Part shown: one piece after another, positions 44,644 through 56,292 of the stretch
How positions within the stretch are numbered: position 1 is the stretch's first letter
How the letters are laid out: the number at the start of each line of letters is the position of its first letter
Assembly: GCA_028753945.1 (NCBI GenBank)
Contig: JAPNXP010000013.1
Span: 3,720,001 to 3,784,000 of the forward strand
Source of the DNA: Hexactinellida sp. DTS-2022
Lineage: Eukaryota > Porifera > Hexactinellida
Direction of reading: 5' to 3'
Length of the DNA stretch: 64,000 bases
Notes under the pieces: model-generated
What the model was told of the DNA's origin: nothing
Database searches by the model: none
The model's input: the letters and a program-made list of their open reading frames with translations, nothing else
Made by a program: the position numbers and the translations under genes

Positions 44644-45193
44644 CTGGGCCCGTATTCACTAAGATTACTTAGTACTTAAGTACTAAGTATATACTTAAGT
44701 ACTAAGTACGTACTTAGTTAAGTACATACTTAAGTCGTATTCACTAAGAAATAGTGTTGTACTTAAGTACATACTTAACTAAGTACATACTTAAGTACGA
44801 AATTGAATTATATTTATTCAATTATAATTAATAGCATAGCATATTAGTGTATGGAATGCTATTGTAATAGATTGCTGTATTCTTTTAACTTTAAAAATAA
44901 TATTCTCAATGAAGTTCCTGTGATTTTTGTGCTTGAGAAAAAACAGAACTTTTAGAAAACAACAACCAATTGTAATAAATGTTGAAAATAGAATCATAAA
45001 CTTCCCCTGAAGTAAAGCAAGTACTACTAGAAATCTAATACACTGTTCTAATTCAACACCAACGTCTAAAGAGTCAATAAAAGAAAATTATTATAAGTTA
45101 AGTCAACTTAGTAGGTTACTTAAGTTTTGTACTTAAGTATGTACTTAAGTACACACTTAAATCTTAGTGAATACCAATCTTAGTGAATACGAC
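44644..45193. mobile_element. Harbinger-like MITE of ACTTAAGTAC units
   Basis: Left end CTGGGCCCGTATTCACTAAG and right end CTTAGTGAATACGAC. It shares the TATTCACTAA core of the Harbinger ends and a preceding CTG, but its subterminal arrays use TACTTAAGTAC and ACTAAGTA. CTTAGTGAATAC occurs twice at the right end. The middle is unique AT-rich DNA. No coding capacity. Confidence 0.7.
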
Positions 45194-46114
45194 TTAAACA
45201 GGAACAATAAATAGTTCGCGAATATTTAATTTATATGCATTCGATGGAGAATTAAATTTTACACCTTTTCACAGTGCACGAATTTTTAAATTGGGTTTCG
45301 TTTGTGCCACAATTGAGTTGCAAGTTTCCTTTGTTTACAAACACTTCAGTTCAATTAAAAGTGTTAAATCTAATTCTATTGTTTCAACTCATTATTATAT
45401 TGATTCAACTTGTGAGATCGAGTAGGCTTCTATTTTCCGATTTAAAAAAAATTTATATAGTATTTAATAACAACGACAGATTATGTAATTATATTTACTT
45501 CTGCGAGAATATTATTCCACTGTTAATATAATGACGTAATTATTATAATTAATTCAGTCAGTATATGACTTATAAAGATGCTTCCAATTTGTTTATTAGG
45601 GGTTATCGAGTGTGCGGAATTGAAATTTGATAGCCAAATTAATTAATTAATTATTTAAGACAAAATAATTTAACTTAATAATTGTAAGTTGACATTGAAA
45701 TTGGTGTTATATTATAAAAAATATTAATAATTATTTATACTAATTAATTAAATATCATAAATCTCAGAGATGATACAAGATAGAAACAAACTTACAACTT
45801 ATCAATTGATCCTTATGTGACGTAACACCTCTACAAATGGGTCCTGACACCTTGAGGTGATGATGACATCGTAAAAAAAATGTGTTTTACATTTTTGTGA
45901 ATTCTATACTTCGAATGGGTCGGTTGGTTTTGGGTGATGACCCAACACGCACATAAAAAATGCTAACTCTTCACAAATTACATTGACTGAAAACTTGAAT
46001 AACTCTGAAATGAAGTGAGCTAAACGATACTTCCACCACTCTAAGGGTCGTAGCCTTCTGAAACACCTTTCTGAAATAATTAATTTAACACCTTTATAGT
46101 GATGATGACTAGGC

Positions 46115-46237
46115 AAAAAAAATACAAAATTGCAGCCTGTGCCTACAGCATGTTCCATTGGAGGCACTATCAATAAACCACCAACAAAATATAGTACCAA
46201 AGGAGCATGCGTCGGCACAGGCTGCAATTTTGGATTT
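46115..46237. repeat. Foldback hairpin unit, copy 3 of 5
   Basis: Arms as in copy 1, slightly shorter in the loop-proximal part; the extra A in the left arm is kept (GTGCCTACAGCATG). Confidence 0.8.
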
Positions 46238-47234
46238 TATTATTATTATTATTATTATTATTTCTCCGTAGACGGTGCCCTGGGTACATCTCTATACATA
46301 GAGGGCTGAAACTTGGCATGTAGCTTCGGAGTGACCGTCTGAATTTGCACCTGGGGTTACGATTTTTGATCAAATAATTTTAACACCTATTTAAGCTAAT
46401 TATGGCTCTTAACATGAACTAATTAATAGTGAACTTGAAAAATATTTACATATTTGGATAGAGAATTAAATTCTACACCTTTTCACAGTGCACGAATTTT
46501 CAAATTTGGCTTAGATTGTGCCACAATTGAGTTGCAAATTTCCTTTGTTTACTCACACTTCAATTTCTGTAAAACTGTTAAATCTTATTCTATTGTTTCA
46601 ACTTGCGATAATTATATTGATTTAACTTATAAATTACAGCTGGCTCTATTTAATTGCAGTATTACTATACAATGGATTAAATAAAATAAAATATAGCAAC
46701 GTAGCAAACTTACAAGTGAAGGTGTAAATAAATAAGTATGGGTAGACACTTAGGGTCAACACAGGTGCTATGAGTATACACCAATATTTTGTTATCGAAG
46801 AGATTGTTTACTGTATCCCAAATAACTACCACGTAACTTTCGGCTACGAAATTTCCGGCGACGAAAATTCCCGCGACGAAAATTCCGTTTACCGTTAAAT
46901 CCTACTCTATTGTACAAACTTGCGATAATTATATTGATTTAACTTATAAATTCCAGCTGGCTTCAATTTGATTGTAGTATTACTATACAATGGATAAAAT
47001 AAAATAAAATAATATAAGGAATTTGTTAACTTAACTCACTCATCGTGGATAACATTGCTAAAATATATAACTAATTATATAATTTATTATCAATACATAT
47101 GAATGAATTGCAGTAAACTCAGGATGGTTTATGATAGAAACAAACTTCAAATTTATCTACCGTTCCTTGTGACTCGGACCAATTAACAAATGGTTCTTGA
47201 CGCCTTGAGGCGTTGATGAGATGATGACTTGGCG

Positions 47235-47360
47235 AAAAAAATCCCAAATTGCAGCCTGTGCCGATAGCATGTTCCTTTGGAGGCACTATAAATAAAATAC
47301 CATCAGAATATAGTGCCACCAATGGAACATGCGTCGGCACAGGCTGCAATTTTGGATTTT
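47235..47360. repeat. Foldback hairpin unit, copy 4 of 5
   Basis: Arms as in copy 1; the left-arm bulge is kept (GCCGATAGCATG against CATGCGTCGGC). Confidence 0.8.
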
Positions 47361-47896
47361 AGAATCATTAGTATTAGAAAAGTATTTTCCAACTGATAGC
47401 TCTTCACGATTTTTTTAATCCGTCCTCATTTACCTGATAATCATGTTCAAAGTTGCCACAATTCACCCTTAACTTTCTAAAATCGTAAATTCATTAATAT
47501 TCAATTATGCAATTATTTCGTGGTTTCGATGAAGAACTACTATTTATGAATAATTCAATAGATTCAGTGTTATTTCGATTCAAGTTATTGTTGATATCAT
47601 AATTACAATAAATAATTCTAGTATATATGAATAATTAATTTACATTCAATAGCTATTACTATACAAATCAATTTCTGATATCATAGTTACAATAAAGTTT
47701 TCTCCTATATGAAAATTCAATTTCACTCAACAGTTATTCAATTTCAGAACGATTTCTAATATTCAAACAATGGATTAATGAGATGGAATATCTATTTGTA
47801 TAAATATTTGTCTATGTGTGCTTGGTGCCCGAAATGTATTAGAGTGTAAGGGGGGATTTATAACGCATTAATAATGGAAATATAAACTTAATCCCA
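47361..47896. other. Gene-free repeat fragment
   Basis: 47365-47440 matches 44573-44640. Bases about 47760-47890 (TGGTGCCCGAAATGTATTAG, GGAAATATAAACTTA) recur at 49480-49605. No gene. Confidence 0.5.
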
Positions 47897-49414
47897 CGCT
47901 ATTTCAGCCTAAAATAATAAGGAATAAAAATTGCACGGATTTTTACGATATTTTTACAGACACTGCGGAAGGATGGTATCTATCGAGGGGACTTGGGTTT
48001 TCATCGATCTGATCATTATTTCCAGAGTTATGACTGTTTTAGTAGAGCAGCTTTTAACCCTCGGCTGGCTTGGGGTAAAAGGTATAAATAGAAAAACCCC
48101 ACTTTCACTTTCACTTTCAATTGAAATTCAATTAACTTTCAGTTTCAATTTTACATTCCTAGCCAGACGAGGGTTAATATTAAAACGCGGTTTTATAACT
48201 CCAAAGGTGTTGCCCACGTTAAAATAACTATTTATTGTATTTACAACGTTTCAATATTCAGACATATGATAGTCTGACAAAATTTTTGCACAACTCAACA
48301 AAAATTTTTAGATAAAAGTGGAAATTGCAAAAGTTATAGCCCTTCGGCGGTCTTCAGGGTACGGATTCTTAACTAATTTGTAACTCAGAGAGGAAAAGAG
48401 ATAAATTCAAGTTAGACTAGTGAAAAATGATCAGAACACATGGTTTCCATATGTGAATAATACATTTTGTGAGCCTAGGACGCACCGTTTTCGAGATTGC
48501 CCTATATGGTAGTGTGAATGTGACCAATTTTGATGACACATGCAAATTTGTATCTCCTAAACGGGAGACTCTAGAGCTAAGCTCTAAATTACTAATCACA
48601 TTGATATATCATTTCTAAATCATTGCAAAGTCAAAAATCACTCAAAACCAAATGGTTACCTTGCTAATAATCTCGAATGCCCATATAAGGAGTGTCATGT
48701 AATCATCATAATTGAGAAAATCCAAATTCAAAAGCTAACTGGAGCTTAGTTCTAACTTTCAGACACTATTAGTGATTGAATTCCAGCAAGATGGCCGATT
48801 TTAATTCCTTCCCGAATCAATATTCTTCGCTGTAGACGTGTCGAAAATCCTCTCTGCCACTTGAAAACCACCGTAACTAATTATAGCATGCCACTATTTC
48901 AAAGCTTAGTTTTGGGGAACTTTTGGAAGTTTTATCGCTGAGATTTGGAATATAGCACCATAATAAGTAAACTTAGACCTGCTACAGTTCTGATTGTCCG
49001 ATTTCGTACTTAATTAAAATCTAGACACCTTTGGGAGCAAGAATGTGGCTCAAATGTGGGAAAACCGTCCGTTTTTTCTAAAATGGAGCAATTCCGATGA
49101 AAAATTTGACTTTTTGATATTAGGACCTTCCTAGCTAATCTCAAGGGGATGTAGTAGAATGGATTTTAGTGATTCAGATCCTTGTAATCTTTTTCAATTC
49201 TTCAGAACTAAGCTTTTAGTACTATATTATTCTCTATGGAGCTTAAATATAGAATTTCAAAAAAAATCAGTACTTAGAAGCCTTATATTAGAGCACTAGT
49301 AGTCTTAAAATAGCTTACATATAAACTCTAATTAGAACTGAAAATATCAGCTTACTAGGATAAACGAGTAGTGTGTTGTATATACTCACTCCATTCATTT
49401 GGGCTGAAATAGCG
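47897..49414. mobile_element. 1.5-kb non-coding element with perfect 8-bp TSD
   Basis: Ends CGCTATTTCAGCC and GGCTGAAATAGCG; flanks TAATCCCA on both sides (47889-47896 and 49415-49422). No transposase is visible; the longest frame (about 98 codons, 47931-48227) shows no recognised feature. An 8-bp duplication fits hAT, P or Zisupton-type elements; the ends do not resemble the other families in the window. Confidence 0.8.
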
Positions 49415-50140
49415 TAATCCCATATGTCATTCTAAGTAAACAAGTATGCTGATTTCAATTTCAAAACGATAACTGATATATAAACAATGAATTATTGAGA
49501 TGGAATTTCTAGTTTTTGACTATTCGTTTGTGTGCTTGTTTGGTGCCCGAATTGTATTAGAGTGATAGGGGGGTCTAAAACGCATTATAATGGAAATATA
49601 AACTTAAACTCAAGATGGTTTAAGATAGAAAGAAGCATGATTCTAAGTTATGATATAACATTGATTCTGAAATTGTACATATATTCCCTCGATGTAATAT
49701 AGCTAGTATTATACATACGTATGTTATAATTATGACATACGGCGCGCGTAAATTACTTTGATAAATTTGCAATTGATTAGATTTTCACACATGCCATTGT
49801 AGGATGCATTGCTGGGAATATAATTATAATTAACTTCAAAGAATAAATGCATTGCATGATTATAATTGTATCTTATCAATTAGAATCAAATGTTATACAA
49901 TCGAAACCTGGTTATTCTAAACAATTCATTTCATGGAAATAAAGTAAGAAAAATCATATAGTTAGAATAAACCGATTTAAGATAAAACAAAATTGGAATT
50001 TCTTACACATTTAGACTAAATAGAAAACGATTAGTTACGAAAAACTGGGATTAGAAAACCTGTTTCGACTGAATCGTAACTAGATAGATACACAGGAATT
50101 CACAATACTTAATTAAAATTCATAAGCACCCATTGACATT
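49415..50140. other. Gene-free stretch
   Basis: Repeat-related up to about 49620 (see 47760-47890), then AT-rich DNA in which no gene or element was recognised. Confidence 0.5.
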
Positions 50141-50144
50141 AAAA

Positions 50145-50305
50145 ATGGATAAAAGTGCGTATACACTGGTGTATATACACTTGTAGCCAATATAGTTCAT
50201 AAAGTGCATATACACCGGTGTACATGCATGTACACAAACTTATCAGTGTACATGCATGTGCACTGGTGTACATGCATGTACACCAAAAGTGCATATACAC
50301 TGCAA
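50145..50305. repeat. GTGTACATGCATGTACAC palindrome cluster
   Basis: Outer blocks AAAGTGCGTATACACTG and AAAGTGCATATACACTG are direct relatives. Between them GTGTACATGCATGTACAC and shorter palindromes recur. Probably a small non-autonomous element; ends not fixed. Confidence 0.5.
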
Positions 50306-50336
50306 CATAAACACCATGTGACGTTCATGACATGGA

Positions 50337-50464
50337 GAAAAAAATCAAAAATTGCAGCCTGTGTCGACAGCATGTTCCATTGGAGGCACTATCAATAGAC
50401 CACCACCAAAATATAGTGCCACCAAAGGAACATGCGTCGGCACAGCTGCAATTTTGAATTTTTA
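50337..50464. repeat. Foldback hairpin unit, copy 5 of 5 (solo)
   Basis: Same unit as the other four but outside the long repeat, so the hairpin can exist on its own. The left-arm bulge is kept (GTGTCGACAGCATG). Confidence 0.8.
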
Positions 50465-51084
50465 TTCTTTTGATACAAAAGTTTTGTGGAACGGACATCT
50501 TGTTTTGAAAATTGTAATGTAAGTAATGTAATTGTAATGTGGAACTTTGTGTTCAAACGAAACAATGTCTTTTTATAATGTATGTAAATTTGTAATACAA
50601 GTCTATTCTCAAAGTTAAAGTGTGAATGAAATCACAAACAAAAAACGACCCATTGTGTGTAAAGGTGACAAGACAAAACTTCTCCCGTTCAATTGTTTCA
50701 ACGAATTTCCTTTCGACGAATTTTCCGTCGACGAAATTTCCGTTTACCCCCCTAAATGAAGCCCTGGATCCGTTATTTACATTGTTAATTAGGTACTTGA
50801 GCTGGTATAGATCAACTAAAGATTGATTAGACTATAACAATATACTCACCCTATGCAAAACGCGGGATCCCTAAATCGCTAGTGATTAGGCCCCCAAAAG
50901 AACACAATAAGTTAGCTATTTCGGCCCCTGGGTCCCTAAACACGTTTACGCCAGTTTGTTTCAATTTATCTTCATAATTTACCACATTTAGTACAAAATA
51001 GTATATCAGGATGCAAGACCAAATGTTTCTAAAGTCTATAATAACCAATACCTTGGTGGGCTATCCCGTTCCGTAATTTAGGTA
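50465..51084. other. Gene-free stretch
   Basis: A TCGACGAA(A/T)TTCCGT-type tandem motif at about 50690-50747 recalls 46850-46892. No gene recognised. Confidence 0.4.
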
Positions 51085-51262
51085 CAGTCGAAATCGGTTT
51101 TTTTTGCCCCCCAAAATGCACGACAAAAGGAGGCAAAAAAACCCAATAAGCAAAAAAACCCGATGGAAAACACATTAAGATATCACATTTTTGCACGACA
51201 AAAGGAGGCAAAAAAACCCAATAAGCAAAAAAACCCGTGGCAAAAAAACCCGATTTCGACTG
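51085..51262. mobile_element. Mariner/pogo-type MITE, copy 1
   Basis: 178 bp, CAGTCGAAATCGGTTTTTTT to AAACCCGATTTCGACTG, flanked by TA. A block with GCACGACAAAAGGAGGC, then AATAAGCAAAAAAACCCG, occurs twice inside. TA flanks and this terminus fit the Tc1/mariner-pogo group. Non-coding. A sister copy lies at 57614-57784. Confidence 0.8.
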
Positions 51263-51269
51263 TACTTTG

Positions 51270-51331
51270 ATTTCCCGGAATGGTACCGTTCCGTAATTTA
51301 GGTACTTAGATTTTCCGGAATGGTACCGTTC
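51270..51331 (+). repeat. Tandem ~31-bp repeat with GGAATGGTACCGTTCC
   Basis: The 16-base palindrome GGAATGGTACCGTTCC and the following GTAATTTAGGTACT block occur in tandem; a partial copy precedes the MITE at about 51067. Confidence 0.6.
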
Positions 51332-51803
51332 CAGGGTATTATAAAGAGGGGGCGCCCCCCGGGATTCCCCCCCCCCCTGGAAATATGCTGCTAAGTTCTT
51401 ATTTTCAGTTAAAATTAGGTGTTTTTAGCCTTTTATAAAGAGACTAATCGACGTATTCTTCTCTAGGCTAGAATATTTTATGTTAAAAGTTCTGTATCTT
51501 CCCCACACATATCATTCAAACATTACTAGTGATAATCATTAATGAAATTGTGCCAGAAGCTATAATTATCTTCCATTAGTTACCACAGCTTCAAATACTA
51601 TGTGATTATTTTACAGCAATAGCTCTCATTGTTAGCAATAATACTTTGCACTATAAATTGTATCTGGCTTCCAGTGGCTTCGCGCTGGACCCTACTGGGG
51701 GGCTAGCAGCGCCCCCCAGACCCCCAGCTGGCGAAGCAATTATTTAGTGGATCCTGGTACTAGCAGACTTTCCCCCCCCTGAAGAAAAATCTGTATAACC
51801 CTG
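51332..51803. mobile_element. hAT-like MITE with G/C-run ends
   Basis: 472 bp. Ends CAGGGTATTATAAAGAGGGG and CCCCTGAAGAAAAATC...TATAACCCTG, inverted over the terminal bases; CGTTC occurs directly outside both ends (51327-51331, 51804-51808). A GC-rich block at 51670-51745 folds around GGCTTCGC/GCGAAGC. Non-coding. Confidence 0.6.
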
Positions 51804-52361
51804 CGTTCCGTTCCGGAAATTAGGTATGTCCATAAATATAGACATTAGTGAAGTCTAACTAAACACACAATAACTAGTGCGAACTAAGAGCAACTACTAA
51901 GGTTGGTTAACAATCGACTAAACTATAACAGTCTGGGGGGTTATTCACTAAACTTCTTAAACTTAAACTTAAACTTAAACTAAGAAAAAACTTAGTTTTT
52001 GCTACAAAACTAAGTTTAAACTAAGTTTAAGTTTTCGTCTTAAACTTAGCTTTTGCTTAAACTTAAACTAAGTTTTTGCTTAGTTTTACTGTAAAAACTT
52101 AGCAAAAGTTAAGTCCAGTCCGAAGCAGACTTAACTTGATTATTCGCTCCTTTTTGATATGATGGCATCAATAAATATAATTTTAGAGCTTTGTAACAAT
52201 TCGTACTATCTCCCAACATAGTATACACTTAAAATAAGAATATAATGAAGTGACTTCCACATAATTATTTTAAAATCATGGTTGGACTAGGATTATTAAT
52301 AATACATGTATAATTGCGTGGATATTGCGATAGTATTGTTTTGCAATCAATCGCAATACGT

Positions 52362-55300
52362 ACAGTGGCACGATATGTGGAAAAGGATACAAAATCATAA
52401 CCTTGGATAGCTTTAGAAGGTTGTTATATTGGAATTCAGCACCCTCACAAACCTAGGGAAGCAATTGGAATTTCCAAAATAACGTTTCCATTGAGCTGAC
52501 ACGTTTTGAAATGAGGTCATAATTGACATTCCAAAAATAGTATCTATGGTTTAAAGTTTTAGCCATGATGTAATTTTAAATAATTTAGATTCTTTACGTC
52601 AAATATCTGCTATATATAGTATATCAATCGAAAGTACTTTTGTTGCTGAATAATATATTCATCATTCGTTACGCCTAAGATGAAATGGAATTTATTATTC
52701 TAATTTTAAACATGTTTGTTTGTACAACTGGTATAAAATGATAGACCGCTTTACAAAAAGTCATAGTACTTATTTTGCCTTCACTTGCGGAACTTTCTTT
52801 TACATTTTTCTTTTACCTTATTTTCTGCTCAACAAAATACACTTTAAACTACGGTGTCAGGAAGTGTCAACGATATTATTTTTTTCGATTCAAAAATCTC
52901 ACTTCGTTTATATTTTTCGAAATTTCTCACAAAATCATAATAATTTTTTAATAATATTAGCACTATTATGAATAACGAAGATGCATACATATTCTTCACT
53001 GCTCGAAAGGACAAACCTATCACCTCAATTGCGTCCGAGTTTATTGTCCTGAATAGTTTGGAAGACACTGCGCATGATACAGTTCGGAGAAAATTTTCGA
53101 GTCTCAGAGAAGATAGAAGAGAATACTTGAAGCGAGCCGACATATCTACTTGGAATGCGATATCGTTTTATCCTGCTGCTAAGCACCTGCTGCTAAGCAT
53201 CCAAGATTGAGTACTGGTTCTCAATACTTAGATGAAGACATGGTGATTGGGAGTGTTTGCTCTAGTCAATCTACCTCTGTTTTCGAAGAAGATTTTAGTA
53301 GGCCCACCCGTAAGCCTCTGAACGAATTATCAACTAAAGGGCTACGTAACCGATTGTTCTCTCTACTAGCACATCTTGAGACAGTTGCTGAACAAGAAAA
53401 TGTTTCCAGTAAGGAACTCTCCTGTTACCTAATGATGCTATGTTCACAGGCTGAATACGACTTTACTAATGCGAAGTTTTGCAAAGAAATTATCGCTAAG
53501 GGAAGCTTCGGACTAGTCTGCAATAAATTGACCTGTGATAAAGCTGCATTCTTAATGGATTCTTTAGAAATTGGAAAGAAGAAATACATCGATTTAAGAC
53601 GGTTATTGCTCTCAGATGTCCAGCTTCCTGGTTACAATCGAATAGCTACCCATCGATCTCAAATCTGCTTGACTAATGACATCTTTCCAGTCAATCGAGA
53701 CCATCAGGTAGGCATTGGTATATCTTACAACAAGCTTCTGACTCGTACAGTGAACAGAATATTGACTGCTTCTGACATTGACATTGCCAGCAATCTGAAG
53801 ATACGAATTTCAGATGGACTTGACGGCTCGGGCTGTCACCGAGTTTACCAGCAAGCCACTCACCCCGAGATATCAACGAAAAGTTTTATTCTATTCGGGT
53901 TTAAGGTAATTTCCATATCCGACATCGAAAACAAACTGATTTGGAAAAACCCACTACCCAATTCTCCTTTCTCAATTCGACCAGTTGCGATATTAGCTCT
54001 TAAGGAAAACGAAGACAATATTCGATTTCTTATGGATACACTAATCAATAGTGAGTCTACCCAGATAGTAGAAGATGGTTTAGTATTAACTAGCGGAATT
54101 TGTCATGTTGAAATTCAGCGTTCTCAATTGGATGGGAAAATGGCTAAAATTCTTAGTGGAGCTGGAGGCGCATGTTGCCAGTTCTGCACAGCAACATTCA
54201 AACAAATCCATGATCTGGATATGGTGAAAGACGGGTTTCCAATTAATCGATCGATAACAGATGCCAAAAGTATTATTTCAAGAGGTTAACGAAGAGCAAT
54301 TTCTCTCATTGTCTTCTGACAAAAGATTCAACATAACACACAAACCAATATCTGACTTAGACATCAATCCAAGCTCTCCTCTGCACGCATATCTCCGATG
54401 TTTTGGCTGGTTTCTACTTCTTATTAGTCATCTGCACGCAGGTGTATTTAAGTGGTCACCAACTTCTAAGAGAGTCTCAGATGCTAAAAAATTCATTACA
54501 AGTTTAATTAATGACAATTTGAATATTATCATTGACAGCCCTTCAACACAAGGTGGAACTACAACTACTGGTAATGTGGTAAGAAGATGTTTGATAAGAA
54601 AGGATGACAACTATCAAGATTTCCTCTACTGGATTTTAACAGTGATCCCGTCTGAATTCAAGTCCCACATAATTGAAATTCACACATGCCTAGGAGCAAT
54701 CCTACGTGTCTATAATAGCAGCAAAAGAGTGGATACAGAAGAACTAGCATTTGTTTGCAGCAAGATCTACCAGTTAATTATTTGTGAATTCCCTTGGGCT
54801 AATGTTTCCCCTACATTACACAAGCTATTAGCGCATGCACCTGAAATCATCTCAACATTCAACGATGGGCATGGACTAGAGAACTTATCTGAAGAAGGAC
54901 TAGAGGCTTCTAACAAATATATACGAAGATACAGAGATCGTCTTGCTCGCAAATTTTCATTTGAAGAAAATTTAAAGGATATATTTGTTAGAATGATTTC
55001 TCACAGTGATCCCATACTGTTAATGAATCGCAAGTTTCCTATTCGAAAGCCTACCTCGTGCCAGCAACTTAAAAGTAACCAAGATATTCTAGTAAACAAC
55101 CTTATTCATAATGATGATGATAATATTGATGATTAATTAACTAAATAATCTTTTTTTGTATGTATTTTCCTTATTCCTTTCTTCAATTTATATTAATAAA
55201 AATAAAGTGATATTTCCCCAAACAATTAGTTAAAATTTCCTTCAAAAAATGGTTGATCAATTAGAATAGACACGTAATTAATTTGCAAAACTTTGAGACA

Positions 55301-55509
55301 CAAATGAGACCAATTATAGTAAATTTGAAAAATGCTAAAAATAGAATGTGTCAATGACGTTATAACTTTAACTTCTGAAGTCGTAGAAAAAATCTGATTA
55401 TACCAATAGATTCTAAAGATACGATTTCCCATAGGTAAATAATATAGTTTAGTGCGCTATCTTTGACCCAAATAGCTACTTCCAGATTATGACCATTTCG
55501 TGCCACTGT
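52362..55509 (+). mobile_element. Transib/RAG1-superfamily transposon
   Basis: About 3.15 kb inside Harbinger copy 5. Ends ACAGTGGCACGATATG and its inverted partner (CATTTCGTGCCACTGT) match at 15 of 16 bases. One long transposase gene occupies 52968-55136. Unlike typical Transib elements, no 5-bp duplication is seen: left flank ATACGT, right flank CGATC. The 5' part of the Harbinger Myb-like gene is missing at the same point, so the insertion was accompanied or followed by a deletion of host sequence. The boundaries rest only on the inverted ends and are moderately secure. Confidence 0.7.
52968..55136 (+). pseudogene. Transib/RAG1-like transposase (two frameshifts)
   Basis: About 720 codons from MNNEDAYIFF. 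The catalytic core follows the RAG1/Transib order: LKIRISDGLDGSGCHRVYQQ (first Asp, about 53800), IWKNPLPNSPFSIRPVAILA, LKENED (second acidic site region, about 53940-54020), QLDGKMAKILSG with CCQFCTATFKQIHDL (zinc-binding pair, about 54125-54215), and C-terminal NLSEEGLEASNKYIRRYR, DRLARKF (about 54880-54950), which parallels the ASEGNE-x-GNK-x-x-RRFRK stretch around the RAG1 catalytic Glu. The frame is lost twice: near 53185 a 14-bp CCTGCTGCTAAGCA unit is tandemly duplicated, and near 54275 there is a one-base-type shift. Otherwise it is open, so inactivation is recent. In the family this enzyme makes hairpin-mediated cuts at element ends. Confidence 0.85.
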
Positions 55510-56168
55510 CGATCGATCGAAATTTAACATCTGGGAAGATATCGCCCAAAAGCTTACACAGGCTAATGGAACAGTTAGGACCAAAGATGATGTATCTAAG
55601 AAGTGGTCTAACATCTTGGCAAAACACAAGCCGATTATAAGCGACAAGTTGTCCTCCATCCGTAAAACAGGAGGTGGGTCCCCTGAAGGAAATTTATCTG
55701 AAATGGAGCTTAAGATCAAAAGTATTAAGGGGAAGGAACTTTTCGAAGGTGTGGCATCAGGCATTGATCTTTCCCTTTTATCGCCAATCAGTCCATTGAG
55801 TGAATCTGAGATGTCCATCGGCAGTGCAACAGATAGACATCAAACCACGTCGAAAAAGAAAATTCTTCGACGATGATGTTGCTTTAACTCACTCGGTAAA
55901 GAATGTTATTTTGCAAAGTGAACAGGAGAAGCTGGTTGTATTGAAAAGTATAGATAGCAAGTTGGATCGAGTGGTGGATCTCTTAGAAGCTGTAGTATCT
56001 AATCAAAATAGGATGCTCTCCAACAATTTTAGCCAAATACAGCCTACTTTACCACCTTTTCAAACTGCTCCTTCCACACTACCACCTCCCCCTAATCCTC
56101 ACGGGTATTTTCACTCCTTCGTTCCTCCGCACCCTCCGCACCCTCATCATTTTCAAACTAATGATTAA
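55510..56168 (+). pseudogene. Harbinger Myb/SANT-like protein, copy 5 (N-terminally truncated)
   Basis: Begins within the DNA-binding domain: FNIWEDIAQKLTQANGTVRT, KDDVSKKWSNILAKHKP, then IRKTGGGSPEG, SIKGKELFEGVASGIDLS. The first ~40 residues seen in copies 1-3 are absent at the junction with the Transib element. A frameshift near 55830-55850 separates this from IKPRRKRKFFDDD, LKSIDSKLDRVVDLLEAV and a Pro/His-rich tail (PPHPPHPHHF). Not functional as it stands. Confidence 0.88.
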
Positions 56169-56292
56169 TTTATAATCTTAATGTTTATACTATACAGAAT
56201 GTATATCAATAATTATTGTAGGTTTATACTATATAAAACTTAATAATTAATCAAAATAATCTGTAATGACTGACTGGCGAACAATACTTCCA

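Larger units (their letters stand above)
45194..47360 (+). repeat. Long interspersed repeat, copy B
   Basis: From about 45460 this matches 1181-3233 in order and orientation, with the hairpin units at 46115-46237 and 47235-47360, but without the hAT-like element found in copy A. Bases 45200-45460 match 46430-46620, so part of the repeat is itself duplicated. Near 46850 a short GCGACGAAAATTCC unit occurs in tandem. No reading frame of note. Confidence 0.6.

Noticed and set aside
47931-48227. 98-residue frame in the 1.5-kb element
   Set aside because: No recognised domain and it runs through low-complexity TTTCACTTTC repeats.
50145-50305. Spaced GTGTACATGCATGTACAC units as a possible CRISPR or regulatory array
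   Set aside because: Too few units, palindromic, irregular spacing; better explained as a small repeat element.
52720-52971. 83-residue hydrophobic frame before the Transib-type gene
   Set aside because: AT-rich with no conserved content and not needed for the family's usual N-terminus; too weak to call.
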